From Hemicordylus capensis (taxonomy: Eukaryota > Chordata > Lepidosauria > Squamata > Cordylidae): a DNA stretch of 64,000 nt. Numbering within the stretch: the stretch's first letter is position 1; the number at the start of each line of letters is the position of its first letter. Below the pieces are notes generated by a model that made no database searches, had not been told where the DNA came from, and saw only the letters and a program-made list of their open reading frames with translations. The position numbers and the translations under genes were made by a program. The DNA lies in the NCBI RefSeq assembly GCF_027244095.1, contig NC_069661.1, forward strand, positions 13,402,001 through 13,466,000. Direction: 5' to 3'. Below, piece by piece: positions 43,329 to 53,692 of the stretch.

Positions 43329-43957
43329 AGGGAACGAAATCTAAGTCTGCAACAGCCTCTCCTCCAAAATAATGTAGAGAGAAGACAAAAGCTTTTCCAG
43401 AAGGGAATGAAGTGCAGAATTCTGAAAGCTTCCACACAAACTCCAAACCGCCAGCCTACACACTCCTGTAGGCCTTCGTGCGCCTTCTTAGTTCAGTCTG
43501 ACTGTCTGGCCACATGCCGCGCCATAACCTCTTGCGCTTTTCGCAGTGCCACCAATTGGGCAGCTCTTGCATTCCAAGAAGAACCCAGCCACTACTTTTG
43601 GTGGCAGTTGTGGAAAGGTGACGGATGCTTCTCCGTAGGTGCTACAGCAAAAATTGTGCTAGGTCCCTACTCTGCTTGGCATGCGTACATGGTAGAGGTT
43701 GTATGGAACCAGGGGGTGGGCTAGAAATTGATGTGTTGCTGAGCCATAACTAAAATAAAAGTTATCGAACAATGGGAGAGGGGGACTTCCTTCTGTGACT
43801 CCACCTGCACGGCCCCACCCCGAATGCCATCCCTGCTCCTAGGAAGCTATTATTTCAGAGCTGACTATTGCAAGCCTCGATAGGCGGCCCCTGCACTTTA
43901 AAAGGTCATTGCCCTTTGGAGGAAAGAGAGCACGGAATAACTTTTTTAAAAAAATGC

Positions 43958-43963
43958 TTTATT
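43958..43963 (-). promoter_or_regulatory. Poly(A) signal of chemokine copy 2
   Basis: TTTATT on the plus strand is AATAAA for the gene, at the position matching 38906-38911 in the left arm. Confidence 0.7.
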
Positions 43964-44768
43964 TACAAAGTAAACACATCTAAAAAAATAACTCTCTCTC
44001 TCTTTTTTTACACATAGTAAGCAAGTACATCGGTTATGCTGGTTCCAAAATAACAGTAGAATCCCAGAGTTACCAAAGCTGTCAGCGTGAAACACACATG
44101 GAGAACTGCAGCGTTTGTTTTTTGGTGGGTTTTTTGCAGAGATTCAAACTACTTTTAGCTCCTCTGCTCACACACAAACATTCCCCCCCCCCAGACTGGG
44201 CAACCTACTTTTACAACCCCACCCCTAGGTAAGCTTGGAGTCTCAAATATATATTCTAAAGTTGGCTCTGAAAACAAACCAGACCCCCAACATCCATTGA
44301 GCAAACACCTAGTGTTCACTCCCAACCAGCTGGCAATGCATGCAAGATAGGAGAAATAAATACAGGACTACATTTGGCATGGCAGAAGAGCATTGCAGTC
44401 ATCCTATCCCTCTTACAGAGATGTTTTAAGGTACAAAACAAGATCCATTGGCTTTCCATTCACAGAGATGTCAAAGCCACAGGGCTAGCAGCACTTTGGA
44501 GATCACTCACATTGTGACATTATTTTCCTTGAGCTTCTTTTTCTGTTTCCTCTCACAGCAAAAACAGTCTTTGAGCTAAGAGGGAAAAGAAGCTCCAAAG
44601 GAGAATTCCCTACATTTTCCATTCCCCTTTGCCCCAAAAAACCAGCAATTAATGTAATGGCTGCATGCACTTAGCCCTTTTCCATTGTTGAGTGACGAGC
44701 CTCCATGATGCATCTCAAATGCCCATTTATATTTTTACTCTCTTCTCCTTCTTTCTCTCTCATGATCT

Positions 44769-47182
44769 CTATTTCTTTTTCTTCATAATAGCCTGTAAGG
44801 GAAATACAACGGAACTATTTGTTTTCCGCAACTAACGTTTGCTTGTTTGAAGCATATGGGGATGAGATGTTATACTGGCGGGAGGTGGGCAGAATGATAC
44901 AGAACCCAAAAGCAAAGAAAAAATGTTGGGATAACAACAACAAATATTTATATACCACTTTTCAACAAAAGTTTCCAAACAGTTTACATAGAGAAGTAAT
45001 AAATAAATAAGATGGCTCCATGTCCCCAAAGAGCTCACAATCTCAAAAGAAACATGAGACAGACACCAGCAACAGCCACTGGAGGGATGTGCTGGGGATA
45101 GATAGGGCCAGTTACTCTCCCCCTGATAAATAAAGAGAATCACCACGTTAAGAAGATGCCTCTTTGCTCAGTTATCAGGGGATGGGGGGAATCTTAAAGA
45201 TGTGGTATAACCAAAAACCAGTTCTTATATTCAATCATATAACCGCTTGCCTGATGCTTTTCTAACATCTTCTTCAGAGGCAACTGTATATGATATCTTT
45301 CTTTGGATAAAGATATTCTCAGATCTTCCTGCTCTTGTGGGCTACAAACCCCCAAAGAAAGATACAGTCCTATACAAGTGCATCTGAAGAACTCTCTTAA
45401 GCTCAAACTGTGTCAGGAAAGATGTTTTATGACTGAATAAAGAACTGATAATTAGTTACACAGCATCGTTCAGATTTCCCACCACTCTTTCCCCCCTGGA
45501 TGTTGGAACTGGATGTCCAGTTCCCCCGAACTGGAGGGGGAGGAGGGGGCATAAAATGTGACTCTACTGGAGTATGGATACCCCACTGTTCAGAAAACTC
45601 AATGCAGTGTTTGAATATGGATGGGCAAAACAATGTCACGATGGATAGAGGGAAGGATAGAGAAGTGCTGTAGTTGCGGCTTCAATCCTTTGCCACATAC
45701 CGTGGCATTTTGCAATGCTTTAATGCTGCAAATCTTGTAGTTCAGAAAACGCCCAAGCCACCTTCCTTGTGCCCTCTACATGCCCTTGCTGAATATGGCC
45801 CCCCTGCTTACCGCTTTTATTCTTCGGCCTTGGTCTGAAGAAATGTTGAGGCATCCTTTCTGCCCACTCCCTTTGAAAGTGACTCTGTAAGAAATTAATT
45901 AATATTATTACTACTGATATTCAGCATTTAGTACCTACTATGTATTTAGTTCATACACTTCACACACTGCCTTAGAGAACGTTCACTTTGATCTTTGGGT
46001 CCCCAGATGTCATTGCACTAAAATTCCCATCATCCTCTTTGGCCATAGCGGCTGGGAATGATGGAAATAGTAGTTCAACAACATCAGGGGACACAAGTTT
46101 GAGAACCCTTGACAATTACACTTTTTTCTAGAATTTATTTAAGCCAAAGTATAATCAACAACCTTTTGGCTTTTAAAAGTGGATTCACCCTCTTGGGTTG
46201 TTGTTTTTTCTTTCTTTCTAAACTTAAGGCAACATCTGTCCACATCATCTACTTACACCAGTTCCTCCTGATCACAGTTGCTGCTTGGCCGGTGGTATTC
46301 AACTCCAGAAATGCGCCTTGGGTTGACAGAGGACATAATTCTGTTTCCTCGGCAAAGACAGCGCCCTCTACCCATAGAGGTTGGCATTCCTTCAATGAAC
46401 AACACAGAGGCATTGAGTTAGACACAGGCACACTCAATCGTAACATCTATGCAGGAGATTTTCTATGATCATCTTCTATTGAGAGTGATTTCTCCTCTAG
46501 CAAAATCCAGAAAAGGGAGACTTTTTCATCTTTTCTTTTCTTTTTTGGTTGCAGTTTCTTCCCTATGTACTGTGTGCAGTACTCTGGACACTATAGGGTT
46601 GGCTTTAAAAACAAAACAAAACACTGGCCTGCTCCTGTGCCTTTAATAGTGGGCTAACAACCAGAAATTAGCTGTCCTCGAGCCTAATTTGATGCTCTTT
46701 GGCCCAGAAGTCACTAATTCAACCTCCCACACATCCCAACTTCCTTGCGGAAAGAGACAGTTTCAGAGAGCTGGGAGGAGAGATGGAGAAAATGAGAGGC
46801 AATAAGAATGGGCATGAAAAGATGGGTGTAGGATAGAAGTTTCCAACCATGGGTTCCCAGATGTGGTTGGACTACAGTGCCTCTGTCTCCAGCCACAATG
46901 GACTTTGTAGTCCAACAACATTTGGGGACTCAAATTTGGGAAACCCCTGGCATAGGAAACAGTCGCTGTGCCCTGGAAATGGGGAGAAAAGATTTTTGGC
47001 AAGCTCCTATGAAAAAATGGGGTGAAACTGCCCATCTCCCTCAAACTACCTCAAAATGGACTGACAGCAAGCAAAACTCTAGAATGTCCCTTTGTAAGAG
47101 AAGAAAATAAAAGCATATTACCTTGTATAAAAACTGTTCCAAGGAGAAGCAGCAGGAGGATGAGAAAGGACTTCTTGATCAT
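44769..47182 (-). CDS. CXCL11: CXC chemokine, CXCL11-like, copy 2 (four exons)
   Basis: Exons on the minus strand are 47182-47122, 46389-46257, 45884-45812 and 44792-44769 (stop TAG at 44771-44769). They have the same sizes (61, 133, 73 and 24 nt) and phases as copy 1, giving 96 residues. All four cysteines and the GRCLC motif are kept. Exon 1 differs by one residue (Thr to Ile near the signal-peptide end) and exon 3 by one (Arg to Gly). Exon 2 differs by six residues, all within the ten after CRG: copy 1 TITMNSVLPK, copy 2 NRIMSSVNPR. The gene looks intact and usable. Its promoter keeps GAS, ISRE, NF-kB and TATA sites. It is convergent with copy 1. Confidence 0.92.
44935..45180 (-). mobile_element. 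LINE 3' UTR fragment in intron 3 (shared by both arms)
   Basis: TTTATATACCACTTTTCAAC, GGGCCAGTTACTCTCCCCCT and AAATAAAGAGAATCACCACG match 37018-37265. In gene orientation the fragment reads the other way, as expected for an inverted duplication, so its sense relative to the gene should be checked by alignment. Confidence 0.65.
45718..45765 (+). repeat. Fragment of repeat X in intron 3, right arm only
   Basis: TTGCAATGCTTTAATGCTGC and GTAGTTCAGAAAACGCCC match the 2820-2870 part of repeat X. The matching intron of copy 1 runs on without it. Confidence 0.5.
45999..46108. mobile_element. Short palindromic MITE, copy 6 (intron 2, chemokine 2)
   Basis: CCCAGATGTCATTGCACTAA pairs with TAGTAGTTCAACAACATCAG. 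It occupies the place equivalent to 36550-36665. Confidence 0.8.
46843..46951. mobile_element. Short palindromic MITE, copy 7 (intron 1, chemokine 2)
   Basis: CCCAGATGTGGTTGGACTAC pairs with TTGTAGTCCAACAACATTTG. In copy 1, intron 1 keeps only a remnant near 35720 (GGGTTCCCAAACTTGAGTCA), so the left arm lost most of it. Confidence 0.8.
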
Positions 47183-47270
47183 TTTCACTTTCCTTCAGGC
47201 TGTTCTTGCTTCCAATTCTGCTGTTGGAGTAGGAAATGTGGTGTGTAGAGAGAAGCAGCGTTCAGGCTAC

Positions 47271-47380
47271 TATTTATCTGCTGCTCTCACCCACTTTCCC
47301 CTTCCTTTGGGGAATTTCCTCCTTCCCCCACTTCCCCCCCCCATGCACTTTCGCTTCCCATTCGTAGCCATTTCAAAGAA
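47271..47380 (-). promoter_or_regulatory. Chemokine promoter 2: GAS, ISRE/IRF, NF-kB, TATA
   Basis: In gene orientation there is TTCTTTGAA (47380-47372), GAAGCGAAAGTG (47357-47346), the NF-kB site GGAAATTCCC (47319-47310; on the plus strand GGGAATTTCC, exact GGGRNNYYCC) and the TATA-like GATAAATA (47278-47271). The start codon is at 47182. Order matches promoter 1. A C-rich run between the ISRE and NF-kB sites (near 47320-47343) makes this spacer longer than in copy 1. Confidence 0.78.
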
Positions 47381-47840
47381 ATGAGCTGCCAAAATGGAAC
47401 AGCAGGTGGAGTCCTGAATTTCAGGCCATGCAGAAAGGATGAAGGACGAAGGGAATTTTCATGTTCCTGGCCTTCTTCTTTTTTAAAAAAAAATCTACAG
47501 CCTCCCTTTTATGGTTTTGTTTCCCCTCCTTCATATTCTTCATTCTGATCATATTAATTTACTCATTAAACTTTTTCCTGTTTGCCTTGCTGCTCATTAT
47601 ACATATAATTATTTATTGTTCTTTGTTATTAATTGTTATTTCATTTATAGTGTGCATTGCCATTTCTGTAACAATGCATGCACAAAATGCATGGGCAAAA
47701 ATTAGGGATTCAGCCACATAATCAAATATACAAGTAGAACAATAACACACAATAAGAAATCCTAACTTTAATAATGGTAAGCAGCAAAGCATTACACATG
47801 AAAGGTCTGTTTAAATAAGTGGGCTCTAAAGCCTGCCTTA

Positions 47841-48092
47841 TTGCCACCTAATGGCACAGCGGGGAAATGACTTGATTAGCAAGCCAGAGTTTGCCGGTTC
47901 AGATCCCCGCTGATATGTTTCCTAGACTATCGGAAACACCTTTACTGGGCAGAAGCAATATAGGAAGATGCTGAAAGGCCTCATCTCACACTACATGGGA
48001 GGAGGCAACGGTAAACCCCTCCTGTATTCTACCAAAGAAAACCACAGGGCTCTGTGGTCACCAGGAGTCAACACTGACTCGATGGCACACTT
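47841..48092 (+). mobile_element. tRNA-derived SINE, family A, inserted after duplication
   Basis: TGGCACAGCGGGGAAATGAC (A-box region) and GGTTCAGATCCCC (B box) lead into the standard body. A perfect 14-bp duplication TAAAGCCTGCCTTA flanks it (47827-47840 and 48093-48106). The left arm has only the empty site (CAGGCTTTAGAGCCCAC near 34830), so the insertion is younger than the duplication. Confidence 0.95.
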
Positions 48093-48361
48093 TAAAGCCT
48101 GCCTTAAAGTGGAAAAAGAGAGAGCCTGATATATGTCTTCAGTGAGAACATTCTAATGTTTTAGTACCATCACCAAAGAGACCTGCCCATCGTAGAATTC
48201 TCTCACTCCTCATATTTGTTTCACTCAGTGCTCAGATTATGGAGGAAGAGCTGGAAGGCTTTTTAAAAAATCCACATGCCTCAGCCTTGACTCCCTCTAA
48301 ATTTAGCTAAATAATTATCCCCTGTAGTCTTCTGAAACAACAGTGAAGAGGGAAGGGCCAG

Positions 48362-48873
48362 GACATAAGAACAGCCCTGCTGGATCAGGCCCAAGGCCCA
48401 TCTAGTCCAGCATCCTGTTTCGTACAGTGGCCCACCAGATGCCTCTGGGGAGCCCACAGGCAAGAGGGATGTGCAGGCCCTCTCTCCTCCTGCTGCTGCT
48501 CCCCTGCAACTGGTATTGAAAGGCATCATGCCTCTGAGGCTGAAGATGGCCCACAGCCACCAGACTAGTAGCCATTGATAGACCTGTCTACCATGAATTC
48601 GTCTAAGCCCCTTTTAAAGCCATCCAAGCTAGTGGCCTTCACCACATCCCATGGCAGAGAATTCCATAGATTAATTATGCCAGCTCCCGGAGCACTCTGT
48701 GAAAACTGAATTTGAAGGCGAAAACACCTTCTGGAAACCAGGGCCAGTGGGGCTTCTTGGATGTTGCCCACCGTTTTCTGAGTGGTTCCAGCTGTAGCTG
48801 CCCAGGAGGGTGTGGAAAACAGGAAAACTCTGCCACATGAAAGCAGAGCAGGGGCGGTCATTCCATGAGGCAA
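48362..48873 (-). mobile_element. LINE 3' end with C-terminal coding
   Basis: On the minus strand the frame reads RLQIQFSQSAPGAGIINLWN and then SLPWDVVKATSLDGFKRGL, a LINE C-terminus, followed by the 3' UTR and the TTATGT-type end. This shows that the short tails at 4038, 21508 and 29290 are ends of the same LINE. A repeat Z scrap (CATTCCATGAGGCAAAGGG) adjoins at 48848-48930. Confidence 0.85.
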
Positions 48874-49094
48874 AGGGAAGTGATCACTTCAGGCAGCAAA
48901 TTATTGGGGCACTGCACATTATGCCACTAACACCCAGGGACAGTGGGGCAGTATACCCGTTAGGAAAAGTCCAAAGAAAGACTCACCCAATAGCTCAACT
49001 CTAGTTTCTGATTGGTAAGGGCAGGATCTGCCTGGAATGTGGAACCAGACCTGTCTCAGCCAGCTTGTGTTTTGAGACTCCCACAGCCACTCTA

Positions 49095-49310
49095 GAAATT
49101 AGGAAGCTGCTTTCTACCGAGTCAGACCATTGGTCCATCTAACTCAGTATTGTCTGCACAGACTGGCAGCAGTTTCTCCAAGGCTACAGGCAGGAATCTC
49201 TCTTAGCCCTATCTTGGAGATGCCAAGGAGGGAGCTGGGAACCTTTTGCATGCAAGCATGCAGATGCTCTTCTCAGAGTGGCCCCATCCCCTAAGGGGAA
49301 TATCTTATGT
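49095..49310 (-). mobile_element. SINE family B, antisense, part of head
   Basis: TAGGAAGCTGCTTTCTACCG, CAGACCATTGGTCCATCTAA and CCCCTAAGGGGAATATCTTA, the last being the junction between body and 5S-like head. Confidence 0.88.
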
Positions 49311-49323
49311 ATATGCAATCTTA

Positions 49324-52300
49324 CATTTATTTATTTATTTATTTATTTAACATATTTTTATACCGCCCAAAACTCTGGGTGGTTTAAAACAAAATAAAAA
49401 CAGAAAATAAAACATTAGTAAAAAACACAAACAAGAAATTTAAAACACAACAATTTAAAATTTTAAAAACAATATTCTAAAACATTAAAATAATTAAAAC
49501 AATATTAATTAAAAGCCTGGGTGAACAGATGCATCTTTAAGGACTTTTAAAAAGCTGTCAGAGATGGGGAGGCTCTTATTTCAGTAGGGAGCGCATTCCA
49601 AAGCCTCAGGTCAGCAACGGAGAAGGCCCGTCTCTGAGTAGCTACCAGACGACCCGGTGGCAAATGTAGACAGACCTCTCCTGATGATCTCAGTGGGAGG
49701 TGGGGTTCATGACGAAGAAGACGTTCTCTTAAATACCCAGGGCCCAAGCTGTTTAGGGCTTTAACCAACACCTTGTATTCTGCCTGGAAACATATCGGCA
49801 GCCAGTGTAGCTCCTTCAATATGGGAGTAATATGGTCTCTCCTAGATGACCCAGAGACCAACCTGGCTGCCACATTCTGGACCAACTGTAGTTTCCAGAC
49901 TACATACAAGGGCAGCCCCACATAGAGCACATTACAGTAATCCAGTCTGTAGGTTACCAGCAGATGTACCACTGTTTTGAGGTTGTTCATCTTGAGAAAT
50001 GGATGCAGCTGACGTATCAGCCGAAGCTGATAGAAGGCACCTCTGGCCACTGCCTCAACCTGGGACAACAGGGAGAGGCTTAGATCCAGAAGCACTCCCC
50101 AGACTGCGTACCTGTTCCTTCTGGGGAAGTGTGACCCCATCCAGAACAGGCAGATCAAAATTGTCTCTCGAGTTTTGACCCCGCACAATGAGTACCTCCG
50201 TCTTATCTGGATTCAGTCTCCATTTGTTATCCCTCATCCAGTCCATCACTGACTCCAGGCAGGGATTTAGGTAGGTTATGCCCTCTCCTGATGATGCTGA
50301 TAAGGAGAAATAGATTTGGGTGTCATCAGCATACTGATAGCACCCTGCACCAAATCTCCTGATGATCTCTCCCAGTGGTTTCATGTAGATGTTAAACAAC
50401 ATCGGAGACAATACGGAGCCCTGAGGGACACCATACGAAACCTCAGATTTTGAAGAAAAGCAGTCTCCAAGGGACACCATATGGATGGAACCTGCCTGAG
50501 AGGAAGGAGTGGAACCACTGCAAAGAAGTGCCTCACAATTACCCTCTTAGATGCTCCAGAAGGATACTATGGTCGATAATATCGAAAGCCGCCAAGAGGT
50601 CCAAAAGGACCAACAGAGTCACACTTACTCTGTCAATTCCCAATTGGAGATCATCCATCAGGCCAACCAAGGCAGTCTCTACCCCATAGCCAGCCTGAAA
50701 GCCAGTTTGAAATGGGTCAAGATAATCAGTTTCCTCCAAGACTGTTTGGAGCTGGGAGGCCACCACCCTCTCAATTATCTTGCCCAGCCACAGAAGGTTG
50801 GAGACCTGCCTGTAGTTGCTCAACTCTGAGGGATCCAAGGTAGGCTTCTTCAGAAGCGGTCTAATAATTGCCTCCTTAAGACATGGAGGCATCCTACCTT
50901 CCCTCAGAGACACATTTATAATCTCTACCTAGCCTTCTACAACAACTCCCCTGCCAGATAGTATATGCCATGTCGGGCAAGGGTCAAGAGAACTGGTGGG
51001 AGGCTGCAGCATTCCAATCATCTTGTCCACATCCTTAGGAGGCACAAACTGGAACTGATCCAACCTAACCACATAAGAGGAGTCGCTGGACACCTCCACA
51101 TCAGACACTGAAGTAATTGTGGAGATGGAATCTAAGTCGGCCCGAATACAAGAGATTTCCCCCACAAAGAATTCATTAAACACATCACAGCGGGTAATCG
51201 ATGGTTCCAGATTCTGATTCAAAGGAGGAGGGGCACATCCTAGCCCTCTCACAACCCTGAACAACTCCGCTAGATGTGAACTTGCGGAAGCAATACAGGC
51301 AGAAAAGAATCGCTTCTTTGCTGCATGTATCGCCTGAGCAGCATAGGTCTTCAAATGAGCTCTATGCTGCAATCTGTCGGATTCAAGCCGAGTCTTTCTC
51401 CACTTGCGCTCCAGTCGTCTACCTTGTCGCTTCAGCCCCTGTAGTTCTTCCGTATACCAAGGGGCCAATTTTGAAGCAGATCGGAGAGGAAGCTTAGGAG
51501 CAATCATGTCTACCGCCCCGGTGAGTTTGCTGTTCCAACTCTCCACCTGGACATCAACAGGATCGCTGGCAGACCCAACACTGAATCCCTCCAAGGCTTC
51601 TTGAAATCCTATTGGATCCAATAACCTTCTTGGGCAGACCATGCGAAGGTGGGGTGTGACTGTGAGTCCAACCTTAACCAGCTAGTGGTCCGTCCATGAC
51701 AATGGGGAAATCTCAGGATTCCCCACCAATGGAACACCCATGGAACTGATCAGAGTGAAAGACCAAATCAAGCGTGTGACCAGCAATGTGCATCGGTCCT
51801 GAGACCACCTGAGATAGGCCCATAGTTGTCATGGCCGCTATGAACTCCTGAGCCGCTCCGGACAAATTGGTCCCAAAATGAATATTGAAGTCCCCCAGCA
51901 CCACAAGCCAGGGAGACTCCAACACCAAACCCGAGACCAAGTCTGTCAGCTCAGTTAGGGACTCTGTTGAGCAGTGGGGTGATCAGTACACCAAGAGAAG
52001 TCCCAGTCTATCTCTGGTCCCCAAACTTAAGTACACACATTTCAATATGGTCCGACACCTCAACAGGGATCCTGGTAAGGGAGATATTGTTCCATGGCCA
52101 TTCCACATCCCCACCCATGGTCCACCATCACCCGCTCCTCAACAGAGTGCCCTGGAGGGAGAAGCTGGGACCACACTGGGCCCCCAGCCTCCCCCAGCCA
52201 GGTCTCTGTAATACATACCAGGTCGGCATCTTCATCCAGAATCAAATTATGGATGGTTTCTGATTTGTTCTGGACTGACCTGGCATTACAGAGGCACAAT

Positions 52301-52430
52301 CTGAGGTTCCAAGGGTAGCTGGCACTGCTCCCCAAGATCAAAGAGCTGGCAGGACAGCTGGAAGGGGAAACAGCTATTAGATTTCTAAGTCCCCTTCCCC
52401 TGTAACGGCCCACTGACCTGCCAACATTAC
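49324..52430 (-). mobile_element. CR1/L2-type LINE, nearly full-length ORF2, several frame breaks
   Basis: Minus-strand pieces in order are: endonuclease start (LCNARSVQNKSETIHNLILD and LVCITETWLGE, near 52300), endonuclease core (VVLGDFNIHFGTN and HTLDLVFHSD, 51713-51940), linker (51642-50929), RT N-terminus (KEAIIRPLLKKPTLDPSELS and SNLLWLGKIIERV, 50913-50539), RT core (YGVPQGSVLSPMLFNIYMKP and CYQYADDTQIYFS, 50480-50055) and C-terminus (YRLDYCNVLYVGLPL and LHWLPICFQ, 50188-49547). The A-rich 3' UTR is at 49324-49545. At least four frame shifts or stops separate the pieces, so it is inactive. L2 or CR1 clade. Confidence 0.9.
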
Positions 52431-52800
52431 TTCTTCGTAATGTCGAGCATGCCACCACACCTCGACCTCCTCCCACCCCCTCCCACCCCTCCTCCCAGCG
52501 GGCGGGCGGGCCAGGCTAGCTCACCGCCGCTTCCTCCGGCTGACCAGTGGCTGGGCCGCTGCCACTGCCTCCTCCTCCCGGTGGCCGGGCCAGCCCAGCC
52601 CGCCACCACCTCCTCCGCCGACCAGCAGCTGGACCAGGGCTAAGTCAGCCTGCCACTGCCTCCTCTGGCCAACTGGGGGCCGGGCTGGGCCCCACCGCCA
52701 TTGTCTCCTCTTCCCTTTGCTATCTCCCATGCAGCTGCTCTTGCGAGAGCTGCCACACATGGGATTAGCGACAGGTACGTGTAGGAGAATTAAATATATA
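52431..52800. repeat. GC-rich segment with TA-rich terminus
   Basis: Proline- and glycine-coding CCTCCTCC/GGCCGGGC units repeat here. The right end (CTCTTGCGAGAGCTGCCACA, GGATTAGCGACAGGTACG, ATATATAG) matches the left end of the 22078-22160 element in inverted form. It is either the LINE 5' UTR joined to a transposon end or one GC-rich transposon. Confidence 0.5.
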
Positions 52801-52814
52801 GATTATGTGAATAT

Positions 52815-52905
52815 GTAGTCTCTCATTCAAATGCAAACCAGGGTGGACCCTGATTAGCAAAGTGGACAATTCATGCTTACTAGCACAAGACCAGCTCTCC
52901 TCCCT
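52815..52905 (-). mobile_element. SINE family B, 5S-like head only
   Basis: Antisense TCTCTCATTCAAATGCAAAC, GTGGACCCTGATTAGCAAAG and ACAAGACCAGCTCTCCTCC. Confidence 0.88.
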
Positions 52906-53387
52906 CAAATCCATCAGTAGTGGGACTCTGCAGAGCAGAAGCAGTGCATGGAAGAGGGGTGCTTGATTGTCCCTCTAACATTGCATTCCTCCTTCCACCC
53001 ACCACTTGTTCACTGCAAATAACCCGTTTATGTGAGGTGGTGGTCAGTGGCGCACCTTGGTATTTTGGAAGCCCGGACTTAAAGGGCTTTGGAGGCCCCC
53101 CACTCCTGGTGACCCCCCACAAGGCCCCCTCCATGCTCTAGGGAGGCCCCCTCCTTCCATGCTTTAGAGAGGCCCGTGCGAGGCCACCCTCCTGCCTGCA
53201 ATTCTGAGCTAGATGGACCTATGGTATGACTCAGTATATGGCAGCTTCCCATGTTCTTTTTTCTCCTGTGAGTGAAAAAGCAACCTGGAGAGAGTAGTTT
53301 AGAGTTGAAAAATGAACGGAGAGAAAAGGAGGTTACGCAGCCTCCTTCTATACACCTTTTCTCCACTCACACTTGCAGCTTGCCTAG
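52906..53387. other. Unassigned sequence with a SINE tail
   Basis: A short family B tail in sense (GAGCTAGATGGACCTATGGT, about 53200-53255) is the only recognised piece. GGAGGCCCCC-type repeats near 53087-53180 look like another MITE end. No exon. Confidence 0.4.
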
Positions 53388-53692
53388 GGAACATAGGAAA
53401 CTGCCTTATACGGAGTCAGACCATTGGTGCCTCTAGCTCAATATTGTCTACACAGACTGGCAGCGGCTACTCCCAGGTTGCAGGCAGGAATCTCTCTCAG
53501 CTCCATCTTGGATATGCCAGGTGGGGAACTTGGAACTTTCTGCGTGCAAGTGCTCTTCCCAGAGTGGCCGCATCCCCTAAGGGGAATATCTTGCACTGCA
53601 CAGAGTCTCCCATTCAAATGGAACCAGGACAGACCCTGCTTAGCAAAGGGGACAATTCATGCTTGTTACCACAAGACCAGCTCTCCTCCCCA
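53388..53692 (-). mobile_element. SINE family B with 5S-like head, full length, antisense
   Basis: GAACATAGGAAACTGCCTTA (tail), GCAGGCAGGAATCTCTCTC (body), CCCCTAAGGGGAATATCTTG, CTCCCATTCAAATGGAACCA and CCCTGCTTAGCAAAGGGGAC (5S-like head), ending ACAAGACCAGCTCTCCTCC. About 305 bp. Confidence 0.92.

Larger units (their letters stand above)
39156..43724. other. Spacer between the inverted duplication arms
   Basis: About 4.6 kb with no recognised exon. It holds two similar blocks at about 39330 and 39700 (GTGGTGTGGTTGGACCCAGT repeated), palindromic MITEs, a hAT MITE (41122-41780), a solo LTR (42212-42650), LINE tails and a TAG microsatellite. A purine-rich AAGAAAAAG run lies near 40180-40235. 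Confidence 0.6.
43725..48362 (-). repeat. Right arm of the chemokine inverted duplication
   Basis: Inverted counterpart of 34577-39155. The inner edge begins near ATAACTAAAATAAAAGTTAT and the outer edge ends where a LINE tail starts at 48362. A family A SINE (47841-48092) is an extra insertion in this arm. Confidence 0.93.

Noticed and set aside
43323-43724. 133-codon plus-strand frame next to the right arm.
   Set aside because: No recognisable domain, no splice or promoter support, and a mixed amino-acid pattern typical of chance.
50929-51642. The 237-codon frame as a host gene.
   Set aside because: It lies between LINE endonuclease and RT pieces in the right order and is the LINE linker region.
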